DNA of 64,000 bases from Sisyra terminalis (lineage: Eukaryota > Arthropoda > Insecta > Neuroptera > Sisyridae), in assembly GCA_958496175.1 (NCBI GenBank), contig OY292277.1, positions 37,521,050 through 37,585,049 on the forward strand, written 5' to 3'. Both the position numbers and the translations under genes were made by a program. The notes under the pieces were generated by a model. That model was not told the origin of the DNA. It made no database searches and saw only the letters and a program-made list of their open reading frames with translations. This document shows positions 53,848-63,585 of the stretch, piece after piece. Within the stretch, counting starts at the first letter, position 1; the number at the start of each line of letters is the position of its first letter.

Positions 53848-54389
53848 TGTCGCCAAGTCTACCATACCATTTACAATAATCTTATAATAATGAATAATTT
53901 GCAAAACATTGTAAAGGTGAGGACAAACCCTCACTTATCCTTGTCATAAAACCTGCCGCCATCCTCAATAAACTTAATCCCTGTTCAAAGCATCCTACCG
54001 CCACAAGAAAAGGTACAATTCAACCACTTCTTCAATCCTCATTACCAAATCTTCCCGCCAAAATAATCTACATCCACTAATCTGAATATACCAATCCTGT
54101 AACACTTCTTCCTATCATCCAAAATTTATCTTTAAGGTCCAACCTCCCGAAAAAGGTATAAAAACCTGAAAATTTTGTCATTCAGATATAGTTGCTTTTT
54201 CAACATATAGTTGACATAGTTCAAAGTTGTTATTCTAAGACATATCGTCAAAACTTTTATATTTTATAATAAATATTATTGTTATTATATATAAAGAAAT
54301 TTTATTATTGCTTCATGCAATTTTTTCGTTGAAAACCACAACCTGGTTTTTAATATAATATCCGAGGCAAAACAGTCGCGGATCGTACA
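53848..54389 (+). repeat. 5' LTR of a BEL/Pao retrotransposon
   Basis: Probable start TGTCGCC and end GTACA just before the primer-binding site. Contains a TATA-like GGTATAAAAACC at about 54156 and AATAAA-type signals near 54268, in promoter-then-polyadenylation order. No matching 3' LTR exists in the window, so the left boundary is inferred and could lie up to about 30 bp further left. Confidence 0.6.
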
Positions 54390-54390
54390 T

Positions 54391-54741
54391 TGGTCCTTCG
54401 AGTCGGATAACAACGAACTACTTTCGTCGCTAATATTGTTAAAAACAACTGTCAACCATCAACATCTCAGGGCACGCTGATCTTCATCGAAATCACGTCA
54501 CCAACTTTATCAACCTGCCTTTTCGCAACAATACGTTGCAACCAGGTCACACAGATCAGTCAGCAGATCTCATCATCAAAAGCACGTCAGCTACCTTATC
54601 GACCTGCCTTATCGCAGCAATACAACGTTCGCAACCTGATCAAGCAGATCAGTCAGCAGGTCTCATCACAACAAACCAACAGACATCTACCTTGTCAGGG
54701 AGTGTAGCATCATCGTCGAAAACTGTAAGTCACTGAACCAC
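54391..54741 (+). promoter_or_regulatory. BEL/Pao primer-binding site and leader
   Basis: TGGTCCTTCGAGTCGGAT (54391-54408) matches the internal start typical of insect BEL/Pao elements (priming tRNA 3' end). The leader holds two copies of a GATCAGTCAGCAG[AG]TCTCATCA segment about 95 bp apart and a CTGTAAGTC splice-donor-like site at 54726. Confidence 0.65.
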
Positions 54742-56070
54742 ATGTCACTTCTTATCTTATTCGTATCGTTTCTATCTCTCGCAAATTACCAAAAATTCTC
54801 ACAATGGAAATCGAAATTAAAAAACCAACGTGCAAATGCAAAGCGATCTCTAACATCGTATGAGAAACTCTTACGAAATTTTGATCCAACTAAAGATTTT
54901 CCGGTTCTCGAAAAACGGTACAAAGAGATTGAGGAAATTCGCGAATCATTCAATCATGCTATGTCAGAATTAGAGGTATTAGTTGAAGACATGGAAGAGT
55001 GTGAAAACTATCGCACTGAATGTGAAGACAAATATTATGATACATACACAACGACTACAAATCTTTTATCGACCCGTGGACCACAATCATCGAGGTCTCA
55101 ACATGCGCAATTACATAATAACACGCCTGAACACGTCGTTCAATCGGTATACAACAACTTGAATAATCAATCGTCGCTTCCAAAAATCAATTTACCGACA
55201 ATTGATGGTTCATATAAAGCATGGCTAGGGTTCTGTGACTTATACACATCACTAGTCCATACAGAATCGCGAATTCCGACCATCCACAAATTATTCTATT
55301 TGAAGGGTTGCTTAATCGGTGAAGCCGCGGAAGTCATAGATTCGTTACAATCATCCGCGGAGAGTTATGAAGAGGGTTGGACACTATTAAAAGAACGGTA
55401 TGACAACAATAAGGTTATTCGCGAAGCTCATATCACATCCATATTAAATATTCCTTTACTTTCCGAAAAATACTCAGTTCGCTCTCTGCTTAATGATGCA
55501 CAAAAACATCTTCGCGCTCTCAAGGTCATGAACGAGCCGGTCGACACGTGGGATTCTATTTTAATCGTTATCATTCGAAACAAATTTAATGAACTTATTC
55601 GTGAAAAATGGGACGAGTCAAGTAACGATACGCCAAACCCTACAATGACTCAAATGATTTCATTTTTAATATCGCGAACTCCACTGGAAAACAAAAATCA
55701 GTCATCATCGTCTAAATTCACGTTAACCGAAAGAAAAAATAATTCTCGTGCAACCCCTCGTTTTCGGCAAGCATTCGCCACATCAACTTCCGCATGTGTT
55801 ATGTGCAACGGCAATCATTCTAAACGATCATGTAAAAAATTTGAATCCATGTCCCCGCTCCTTCGTTATGAACACGCGAAAAAATCGGGTTGGTGCATTA
55901 ATTGTTTACGCACCGATCATCGTTGCTCTCAATGCTCTTCGGGAAATTGTCAAATATGCCACCGAAGGCATAATACACTTATCCATTTTGAAAGAAAAAC
56001 CGACCCAAAAAGCAATACAAACATCTCAAGTCCCAGTGTCAACAATCGCAATCGACGGCTAGCCGACTGA
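54742..56070 (+). CDS. BEL/Pao Gag polyprotein (DUF1759 type), open
   Basis: 442 codons without interruption. The N-terminus has an alpha-helical, charged region (LKNQRANAKRSLTSYEKLL; EIEEIRESFNHAMSELEVL), then the Gag core with LPKINLPTIDGSYKAWLGFC, HKLFYLKGCLIGEAAEVI and GWTLLKERYDNN. These are the DUF1759 landmarks of BEL/Pao. Three Cys/His knuckles follow (C-V-M-C...H...C; C-I-N-C-L...H...C; C-Q-I-C...H-N-T-L-I-H). The first about 16 residues are oddly hydrophobic, and the true start may be a later ATG (about 54806) or a spliced one. Protease, RT and RNase H are missing downstream. Confidence 0.88.
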   Translation: MSLLILFVSFLSLANYQKFSQWKSKLKNQRANAKRSLTSYEKLLRNFDPTKDFPVLEKRYKEIEEIRESFNHAMSELEVLVEDMEECENYRTECEDKYYDTYTTTTNLLSTRGPQSSRSQHAQLHNNTPEHVVQSVYNNLNNQSSLPKINLPTIDGSYKAWLGFCDLYTSLVHTESRIPTIHKLFYLKGCLIGEAAEVIDSLQSSAESYEEGWTLLKERYDNNKVIREAHITSILNIPLLSEKYSVRSLLNDAQKHLRALKVMNEPVDTWDSILIVIIRNKFNELIREKWDESSNDTPNPTMTQMISFLISRTPLENKNQSSSSKFTLTERKNNSRATPRFRQAFATSTSACVMCNGNHSKRSCKKFESMSPLLRYEHAKKSGWCINCLRTDHRCSQCSSGNCQICHRRHNTLIHFERKTDPKSNTNISSPSVNNRNRRLAD

Positions 56071-56084
56071 ATTTTCTATATCAA

Positions 56085-56170
56085 CAATGTCTTCCGATCC
56101 AAACGATATTCTTCCTTTGACTCCCGCTCATTTCCTTGTGGGTGGTCCTTTGACGAGTGTACGATCGTAC
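56085..56170 (+). pseudogene. BEL/Pao integrase C-terminal remnant
   Basis: Reads S-S-D-P-N-D-I-L-P-L-T-P-A-H-F-L-V-G-G-P, the signature near the C-terminus of BEL/Pao integrases (D-x-x-x-L-T-P-x-H-F-L-x-G). It follows Gag almost at once, so about 3-4 kb of pol has been lost by internal deletion. The frame ends shortly after in a stop, and no 3' LTR follows. Confidence 0.75.
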
Positions 56171-56184
56171 ACGGGTATTGGAGA

Positions 56185-56788
56185 AATTTAAGCCATACTA
56201 TATTTTAGTATCGTGACGTATGATGATGTCCCTTCTTTGATTCCATCCATCTTTGCTAGATGCAAAAAATTATCTAAGAAGACAGAGGGTTTCGCCGTAT
56301 AATAATTCCACTGAGGTTGCTCCTAAGTCCTCCTTCCATGCAGAACGAATTCCAAGGAGTATTAATGGTAAAGTACCAACCCAATCCTCGGTTAGGTGGC
56401 AACGAAGGGCTGCTTTGAGTTGGCGGTGCATTCTTTCGAGCAACCCGTTAGCTGCGGGATGGTAAGCAGTGGTTCGGATATTGACGCTCCCAAGAGTCTT
56501 GACAATTGAAAAAATAAATCACTTCCGAATTGCCGCCCCCGGGCCATTGTGATCCTTCTAGGCGTTCCAAAACGAGCGATCCATCCTTGGACGAAAGTCC
56601 TGGCGACGGTTTCCGCGGATATATCCGGAATTGGAAATGCCTCGGGCCAACGCCAATGCAAGTGAAAAGATATCGATTTTCCCGAGACAGTGGCAATGGA
56701 CCCACGATGTCGATGTGGACGTGCTCAAACCGCATTGACGAGCAGGTGAAGGTATCAACAGGAGCAGACACATGCCTTGTCACCTTTA
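56185..56788 (-). pseudogene. Ty3/gypsy integrase core, 3' part of a split element
   Basis: Minus strand: VTRHVSAPVDTF, then RFEHVHIDIVGPLPLS (first catalytic Asp), W-P-E-A-F-P-I-P-D-I-S-A-E-T-V-A and RFGTPRRIT-x-x-RGRQF (second Asp position reads Ala-Arg instead of Asp-Arg). Next come an H-P-A-A-N-G-L-L-E-R-M-H-R-Q-L-K block with the catalytic Glu, and a V-E-L-L-Y-G end. At least two frameshifts occur. It is directly continuous with the pieces at 62223-63135 if the inserted Harbinger DNA is removed. Confidence 0.8.
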
Positions 56789-56958
56789 GAGCCTATTCAC
56801 ACGAGGCGTTTTGCACGCGTTTTGTCGCGCTTCAAAAAAACGCGGCGACTGAATTTTTGTCGCGCTTTAAACGCGCGTTTGAATACCAGACCAATCTGGT
56901 TGTATGTTAAGACGAGTGCAAAAATCTTTCAAGTTAGTTCGATATTGTGTTTTGAGTC

Positions 56959-59276
56959 GTGATGGTGGACGTTGAATGTGATTTAATAATTTCGATGATT
57001 TTACGTCAAAGGCGTCTTCATCGTCGCCGTCGTAAGGCTCTTCGAAATTGGTGGGTACATCCATTGAATTTAGAGAGAGCAAGCCGAGGATTGTACCATA
57101 CATTATATGATGATCTTCAACTCCATGATTCGAAATTTTTCAAGTACTTCCGGATGTCAAAAAATTCGTTCGATGAACTTTGTAACGGGATTTCAGAATA
57201 TATAAAAAAACAGGACACAATTATGCGGAAAAGCATCGGAGTTGATGAAAGAGTTGCTCGGACAGTGAGGTAGGTGAAATAAGAAATAAAGAAAGTAATT
57301 GGTGCTAATTTTTAAGTCTTTATTAGATTAGAAAAAAAAAATAAAAACAAAACGAAATAATATATTCTAAATTAAACGTGAAATAACATTAACATTTGGT
57401 GTAGGTAACATACTGCATATAAAAAGTATAGAAAATAGTCATAAAAATAGCCAAGTAATAATTGAAAGATGAAAATTTAAATTTAATACAAATACTTAAT
57501 ATAATAATGACGAATAAAGTAGCATCCTACAAATTCTTTCCCCGATACTAAATAGTCACGTGTCATTCATGTCCTGGAAAACGTTAGTATTATCTATAAA
57601 ATAGTTAGTATTGTCAGGAATACTGCTATCGGACAAGTGTACTATTTCTGAGGCTGGAGGAGAACGAGATGGAAATGGTCGCGCATTGTACCAACGATTG
57701 GAAGTAGATCTTTCAGGTAGATAAACCGAGGAAAACATATCCGGTGAATGTGATGCACTGCATGAACGCGAAGGGAATGAATTATAATTAGAAGACGAAT
57801 GTCCACCGCGGTAGCTTTGAGGATAAACTCCAGGGAGTAGGGAGTAGAGGTGATAACGTACTCTGTTGTGCAGAAGAAAGGATTTCTAGCATTTGGGATT
57901 TTACTCTTATTTTCAAATGAGGAGGAATCGCCCTCAGTTCATCGTACAAAGACAACAGAAATAATTTGTCGGAATCTGGTTCAGCAGATTTTGATTCTTC
58001 TCGTAAGTATTTCGCCTTCAGTATTTGGATAAGGCCTTCCTCTGCTTTGGTACTATTTTCCTTCGATGATCTCTTTCCCTTCAGTCTCCCCTCTTGTTGC
58101 GAAGAAGTTCCAACTGTCAGCTCTTCTAGATCGCCGTCTACATCCTCGTCATCTTCACTGTCAATTTTCTGAGTATTTATCAAGCTATCTGTTGTTGTGG
58201 TATGTGTAAAACCAGCCTCCACAAATTTGAGCTGGTCATAAAAAACATATACTTTGTGGGTTTTAGCCGCGGAGCCGAATTTTATTGTTTTTTTATTTTT
58301 TTTTCCCTCATGTAACTATCTCGGAGACTTTTCCATTTTTTTTGATACTGTGTAGCTGAAATTACGAAGAAATCATTATTTGTTTTTAACACATCTTAGT
58401 AAATCCTAAATTATAAATTGAAAATAAAATAATTTTTATTTCGGTTAGTTAATTTTTTATGTTTTAGATATTTTGCATCTGGATCTAGCATGAATGATAT
58501 GAGTATAGATTATCGTATGGGAGTATCGACAATTTTAGGAATAATATCTGAAGTATGTGATGCAATCTGGTTGTCGTTCCAAGAAAAATGTTTTCCTCAA
58601 CTCACAACGGATTTTTTGCTCGAAGTTTCTCAGGGTTTCGAGCGGCGAGCAAATTTCCCACACTGCATCGGGGCAATCGACGGTAAACATATTCGGATTA
58701 TCAAACCTATTGACAGTGCTTCTACGTATTATAATTACAAACACTTTTTCTCCATTTTACTACTCGCCATTTGCAATTCTGATTATAAGTTTACCTACAT
58801 AAACGTCGGAGCTGCAGGGAAAGAATCAGATTCAAGTATTTTTAAACAAACCAACCTTCATAAACTATTACAGAACAACAAAATAAAATTGCCTCAACCA
58901 AGTCCTCTGTCTACGGAGAGACCAAATAAAGCTCCCTTTGTATTAATTGGTGATGAAGGATTTGGTTTATCGTCATTTCTCTTACGACCGTAAGGAGGAA
59001 ATTCTTTAAGTGCCGAAAAAAAGTATTTAATTACCGCCTGACTCGTACGAGAAGATATATCGAATGCTGCTTTGGCATATTAAGCAACAAATGGAGAATT
59101 TTCTTGCTGAAAAAATCATAAAGACATGTTGCCTTTTGCATAATTTTGTTCGAGAACGGGATGGTTATAAATTCGAAGAAACATTAACCATAAGTGGGCT
59201 TGCTGATGTCATGGCGAAAGACAACTCTCAACCGGGAAACTCAACAAAATGCATGCGTACGTTATTCATGGATTAA
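56959..59276 (+). pseudogene. HARBI1-like: Harbinger transposase (DDE nuclease), one intron, frameshifted
   Basis: Exon 1 (56959-57269) reads RRRRKALRNWWVHPLN, GLYHTLYDDL and F-F-K-Y-F-R-M-S-K-N-S-F-D-E-L. The donor GTAGGT at 57270 and acceptor AG at 58466-58467 join codons exactly to exon 2 (from 58468), giving V-R-Y-F-A-S-G-S-S-M-N-D. Exon 2 shows the catalytic motifs HCIGAIDGKHIRI (first Asp), VGAAGKESDSSIF and LIGDEGFGL (second Asp). After a frameshift near 58991-59000 it shows N-Y-R-L-T-R-T-R-R-Y-I-E-C-C-F-G (third, Glu) and the C-terminal C-C-L-L-H-N-F-V-R segment. The 1.2-kb intron contains the antisense second gene. It is inactive because of the shift(s). Confidence 0.8.
57788..58355 (-). 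CDS. MADF-BESS protein of the Harbinger element, exon 2
   Basis: Acceptor AG at 58356-58357. The open frame reads W-K-S-L-R-D-S-Y-M-R-E-K-K, SAAKTHKVYVFYDQLKFVEA (second half of a MADF domain), an acidic Ser/Glu/Asp linker, a KGKRSSKENSTKAEE segment and DKLFLLSLYDELRAIPPHLK with IRVKSQMLEIL (BESS domain). MADF-type or Myb-type DNA-binding partners are the usual second protein of Harbinger elements; they bring the transposase to DNA. It lies entirely within the transposase intron, antisense. This exon is intact to its stop, but exon 1 is damaged. Confidence 0.75.
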
Positions 59277-59420
59277 TTCAACAATGAAGGGGCAGTTTCA
59301 TGGCACTATAATATGAAAAATAGGACTATAATATGATAAACATTGTGATTTTTTTTTTCAATTTCTCATTAAATTTATTATCTACTATGTAAAAGTAATT
59401 CTATGATAATTATTACTTAC

Positions 59421-59606
59421 CAAGTTCATTTTTCTGGCTGTTTGGCAAATTTTCGGAATTGGAAATAAAAATCTTTAAAATCTCTTCCCAAGCACTTTTT
59501 TTTTATTTTGTCGCTATAACTCCCACTTTACATTCCACAATTCCTCATGTTTTTCTACCTCCGCAATAAATGTCTCGATATCAAAATTTTCGGACGTAGT
59601 TGACAT
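59421..59606 (-). pseudogene. MADF domain exon 1 of the same gene, damaged
   Basis: ATG at 59604-59606, reading NFDIETFIAEVEKHEELWNVK, the start of a MADF domain. Then a stop and frameshift occur in an A-rich run, followed by a GTAAGT donor at 59415-59420. Together with exon 2 at 57788-58355 it encodes the whole MADF-BESS protein, but the stop would abolish it. The mariner insertion at 59633 sits only 26 bp upstream of the start codon. Confidence 0.65.
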
Positions 59607-59632
59607 ATTTTCACCTCAAATTCTAAATAATA

Positions 59633-60907
59633 GCAGTGTAAATAAGTTCTCGCTGTTATACAAGAAATGGCGCTAAGAGTATTAAATTGATTATTTTGAC
59701 CGAACTTTTTTTTTTCGCTAGAAAGCTATGACATATATCAACAATATTCAATATACATTGTTTTGATTTTCACACATCAACTTGTTTTTTTCACGCATCG
59801 AAAATGTCTACTTTTGAGTCAAAAAAAGTGTATTTGTGGGGAGTTTTGCTTCATCATTTTTTGATGAAGAAAACGGCCGCTGAAACTCATCGTGTGCTGG
59901 TGGAAGTTTACGAGGATCATGCTCTATCTGAAACGACTTGTAGAGATTGGTTTCGACGCTTCAAAAGTGGTGATTTCGACTTAGAGGACCGTGAACGAGC
60001 TGGAAGGCCTCAAATATTTGAAGATGAGGAATTTCAGACATTGCTTGAAGAAGACTCGTGAATAAGAGCATGCAAATGCTTTGGGTGTGACTCGAGAAGC
60101 CATTTTCATTCGTTTGAAAAAGTTGGGTTTCATCCAAAAGCAAGGAAATTGGGTGCCATACGATTTGAATTCGAGAGACATCGAACGGCGTTTTTGCATG
60201 TCCGAAATGTTGCTCGAACGCCATAAAAGGAAGTCGTTTTTGCATCGCATTGTCACGGGTGATGAAAAATGGATTCATTATGATAATCCCAAGCGAAAAA
60301 AATCATGGGGACCACCCGCCCATGCATCAACATCGACAGCCAAGCCGAATATCTATGGCGCCAAGGTAATGCTCTGTATTTGGTGGGATCAGAAGGAAGT
60401 CATTTGTTATGAGCTGCTGAATCCAGGTAAAACCATCACTGGTGATTACTATCGAACACAATTGATTCGTTTGAACCGAGCAATCAAGCAAAAACGATCA
60501 GAATATGCGTCCAGACACGAGTCGATAATTTTTCATGATGACAATGCTCGGCCACATCGTACTTCCGCGGTGAAAAACTACGTTGAAAATGCTGGATGGG
60601 AATCGCTACCCCACCCGCCATATAGTCCAGACTTGGCACCTTCTGACTACCACTTGTTTCGATCCATGCAGAATGCCCTGTCCGGAATACGCTTCACTTC
60701 AACGGAGGGAATCGAAAATTAGCTCGATGCGTTCTTGGCCTTAAAAGACGAACGGTTTTTTTGGGAAGGTATTCATAAATTATCTGAAAGATGAGAAAAA
60801 GTCGTAGCTTCCGATGGACAATACTTTGAATAACATTATAATTAATTTTTTCGTGAAATAAAACCTTTTTTTTCAACAAAAAAACAGCAAGAACTTATTT
60901 ACACATG
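59633..60907 (+). mobile_element. mariner element, 1275 bp, with TA target duplication
   Basis: Imperfect terminal inverted repeats: GCAGTGTAAATAAGTTCTCGCTGTT at the left, with its reverse-complement partner AACAGCAAGAACTTATTTACACATG at the right. TA dinucleotides at 59631-59632 and 60908-60909 represent the target duplication. It is inserted in the Harbinger element just upstream of the MADF start. Length and gene layout are those of a typical mariner. Confidence 0.8.
59804..60837 (+). pseudogene. mariner transposase (DD34D), inactivated
   Basis: The N-terminal frame 59804-60061 reads the HTH region (GVLLHHFLMKKTAAETHRVL; W-F-R-R-F-K-S-G-D-F-D-L-E-D). A stop and frameshift at about 60059-60066 shift to the second frame (A-L-G-V-T-R-E...). 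The second frame continues with VTGDEKWIHYDN (Asp 1), IIFHDDNARPHRTSAV (Asp 2) and PPYSPDLAPSDYHLF (Asp 3, D34D spacing). Premature stops follow at 60720-60722 (TAG) and about 60793 (TGA) in the tail. Thus three lesions, no active protein. Confidence 0.85.
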
Positions 60908-61304
60908 TAAGAAATTCGTTCTGTATCACCAGGGCTTAACTCCTATTATATCCGTTTTTTCTTTGTCCTTAAAATATAACGACAAATCAAAGTTCTATTA
61001 TCAAAGAACTGTCCTTTTCGTACATCACTATCGTACTGATCATTCTTCGTTTTTCGTTAGGAAAAATACCTTCTTAAAAAACCTAATACTTAAAATACCT
61101 TCCTTAAAAAACGATCCCATTCATGATATCATGAAACAAACACTATGAGTCATGCCTTTCATTCCCAAAGGACAAGTAAGAACAATATTACCATCATATG
61201 ACTCACAGACACAATCGGATCTAGTAATAAAGTAATAAAGAACCATTTCTAAGTTTCCCTTAGTTTTTGTATAGACAAGAAAAATATTGTAAAAAGTCCA
61301 TAAA
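60908..61304. other. Harbinger interior right of the mariner, non-coding
   Basis: No ORF with recognisable similarity. Continues the Harbinger internal DNA between the mariner and the right subterminal block. Confidence 0.4.
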
Positions 61305-61418
61305 GACCGTTCACAAATTCAAACCTTTCAAGACCCTGTCCTTATGATTCATCTCCAATATACATAACGTCTATAAAACGCGCGTTTCGTGTGAACGCTG
61401 CGATAAGAAACAAGCTTA

Positions 61419-62219
61419 GAGCCTATTCACACGAGGCGTTTTGTCGCGCTTCAAAAAAACGCGGCGACTGAATTTTTGTTGCGCGTTAGAGCCTATTCAC
61501 ACGAGGCGTTTTGATTTGTTATTATCAGGAATACTGCTATCAGACAATGTACTGATTCTGAGGCTGGAGGAGAACGAGATGGAAATGGTCGCGCTTTGTA
61601 CAAGCGATTGGAAGTAATCTCTCAGGTAGATAAACCGAGGAAAATGAACGAATGAATTATAAGTAGAAAACGAATGTCCATCCCGGTAGCTTTGAAGAGG
61701 AATGGCTTTCAGCTCATCGTACAAAGACAAAATAAATAATTTGTCGGAATCTGGATCAGCAGATTTTGAATTCTCTCGTAAGGATTTCGCCTTCAATATT
61801 TGGATGAAATCTTCCTCTGTTTTAGTAGTATTTTCCTTCGATGATCTCTTTTGCTTCGGTCTCCCCTCTTGTTGCGAAGAAGTTCCATCTGTCACCTCTT
61901 CTAGATCGTCGTCTACATCCTCGTCATCTTCACTGTTAATTTTCTGATTATTCATCAAGCTATTCACAATTTCAAACCTTTCAAGACCCTGCCATTATGA
62001 TCCATCTCCGAAATACATAATGACTGACGCCTAAAAAACGCGCGACTTTTTGTCGCCGAGTTCTGCGGCGAGAGTGACTGCTAGAAGCGTTTGTAGCGCT
62101 ACAAACGTTGTCGCGTCGCTGCGTGTGAATGCTTCCATTTGTCCCTGTGCTTCGTCGAAACGCGCTTCTAAGCAGCGCGTTTGTCGCGCTGCTAAAAAAC
62201 GCCTCGTGTGAATAGGCTC
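61419..62219. mobile_element. Second and third Harbinger ends: nested deletion derivatives
   Basis: GAGCCTATTCACACGAGGCG occurs at 61419, after TTA (61416-61418), with 67 bp of left-end sequence. It occurs again at 61489, after TTA (61486-61488). The copy at 61489 passes directly into a MADF-BESS remnant (minus, about 61520-61960, same peptide family as 57788-58355 but shorter) and a right subterminal region. It ends with the inverse terminal repeat CGCCTCGTGTGAATAGGCTC at 62200-62219. TTA follows at 62220-62222, matching the TTA at 56786-56788. Confidence 0.75.
61497..61967 (-). pseudogene. MADF-BESS remnant in a Harbinger deletion derivative
   Basis: The frame reads the acidic linker (QKINSEDDEDVDDDLEEVTD), then KRSSKENTTKTEE and DKLFILSLYDELKAIPL. 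It breaks off inside the BESS domain and runs into unrelated codons. The MADF half is absent. It is similar enough to 57788-58222 to show common descent. Confidence 0.65.
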
Positions 62220-62222
62220 TTA

Positions 62223-62400
62223 CTCGTTGGCATGGAATACACGTTTGTACCCATTTTCGGCAATCCTTTCGTATGCTTGGCCACACAAATTTGGAGGTAA
62301 TGAGCTTCACCGTTGCTTTGGTTCCGGGGTGACCGAGGTTGTGTAGCGATTCAAATGCAGTTCTTCGCAGTTGCATTGTGATGAATGGACGTGATCACTC
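62223..62400 (-). pseudogene. Ty3/gypsy integrase zinc-binding domain
   Basis: Reads L-R-R-T-A-F-E-S-L-H-N-L-G-H-P-G-T-K-A-T, then F-V-W-P-S-I-R-K-D and W-V-Q-T-C-I-P-C-Q-R-V, the HHCC finger. Coding is cut at the TTA target of the Harbinger insertion. Removing the insert and one TTA restores the reading frame into the core domain at 56788. Confidence 0.8.
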
Positions 62401-62499
62401 TCCCGTAATGTCACAATAAAGTACAACATCAGTTCCTGGAACTGGAACTAACTCCAGTTTTAAGATTCCATCAGTGTTTAGAAACGTCGCCAATTCAGT

Positions 62500-63135
62500 A
62501 TCATCTTTTTGTGCTTTGGCCAAAGTCTCGTAATTGATTCAGGCACTTACTGCATCCACTCTCGCTAAGACGTCGGCAACAATATTTTCTTTGCCAGAAA
62601 CATGCTGGATGTTCGTCGAAAATTGAGAAATGTAGTTCAAATAGCGAAACTGTCGTGGCGAACATCTCTCTGGCTTTTGTTGGAAAGCATAAGTTAGTGG
62701 CATCCCGAGCTTCCAACATATATCGGGAATACTTTACTCCCTCGTAAATGACGAGCAACTCCCTGTCGTACGGGCTGTATTTCTGCTGAGTGGGTGTTAG
62801 CCGGCGGGAGAAAAAGGCTAATGGCTGCCACCCATTTGGTGTAAGCTGTTGCAAAGCACCTCCGAGGGACGTATCCGATGCATCGGCAATCATCGCCAAT
62901 GGGAGACGGAAATCCGGATGTTGTAGAACAGTCGCCTGTTTTAACGCGTCTTTGCAGGCGTCGAATGCACATTGTAGCTCGTCGTTCCATGTCACCGGAC
63001 TGTTTTCCTTGATGTTTCCTTTTAAAAGATTATTCAATGGTTGTTAAATCTTAGCGACTCATGGAATGAATCTTCTATAGAAATTTAGCATTCCAAGGAA
63101 TTGCCACACTTGTTTTACGGTTTTGGGTACCGGAA
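62500..63135 (-). pseudogene. Ty3/gypsy RT end and RNase H domain
   Basis: Starts with a W-Q-F-L-G-M-L-N-F-Y-R-R-F-I-P block (two stops nearby), then VTWNDELQCAFDACKDAL, PLAMIADASDTSLGGALQQL (RNase H, first Asp), LAFFSRRLTPTQQKYSPYDR (Glu region) and KYSRYMLEA. Downstream coding is shifted before the integrase finger. Cut off at 63135 by the Tigger element. The RT catalytic motifs, Gag and LTRs are outside or lost. Confidence 0.8.
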
Positions 63136-63585
63136 ATAGAGTACACCTAATTCTGTTTTTACACGAACTTTTTTTACACGAATTTGAATTAACACGAATT
63201 AAAAAAAAATGATTCTCATTTTACACGAATCGTTTTGATTTAACACGAATAAAAAAAAATACGAATAAAAAAAAATATTACAGTACATATACGTATTCTT
63301 CTTTGAGATAACAGTGTATCTTTAGCTGGTTGCGTACAGAAGTATAACGCTGAACATCGGACGATTTGATTTTTAATCTGTGGCAACACTGCATCAGCAA
63401 TTCAGCACTGCGCTATTGACATTTGATTTATAGTTGGCTTCACTCTCATCTGTAAGTTTGCAAATTTACCGACGACTGCTGATTGTATATTGTGATTTGT
63501 GAAAAACATTAAGTAAGTACTTCTTGTAACTTAATAATATTTTAATGACAACATACAAAATGTATTTGTTCGTAGCCCTTACACA
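63136..63585 (+). mobile_element. Tigger/pogo-like element 5' end and leader
   Basis: Begins at about 63140 with ACACCTAATTCTGTTTTTACACGA and contains several TTACACGAA-type repeats before about 63290, a typical subterminal arrangement for Tigger-like elements. A possible leader intron has donor AAGTAAGT at about 63513 and acceptor TTCGTAG at about 63575. The element runs off the window, so its 3' end is unseen. Confidence 0.5.

Larger units (their letters stand above)
56789..61418. mobile_element. PIF/Harbinger element, autonomous-type but decayed
   Basis: Left terminus GAGCCTATTCACACGAGGCG at 56789, preceded by the TTA target (56786-56788). Subterminal GCGC/CGCG-rich motifs follow. It carries a transposase (56959-59276, plus) and a MADF-BESS gene (57788-59606, minus), the two-gene layout of animal Harbingers, and is interrupted by a mariner at 59633-60907. 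A right subterminal block (about 61305-61390) matches 61963-62045, but the terminal repeat itself is missing at this copy. The right end of the whole cluster is at 62219. Confidence 0.75.

Noticed and set aside
53335..53934. Minus-strand ORFs over the jockey-like RT
   Set aside because: Antisense to the RT thumb; no domain in those frames.
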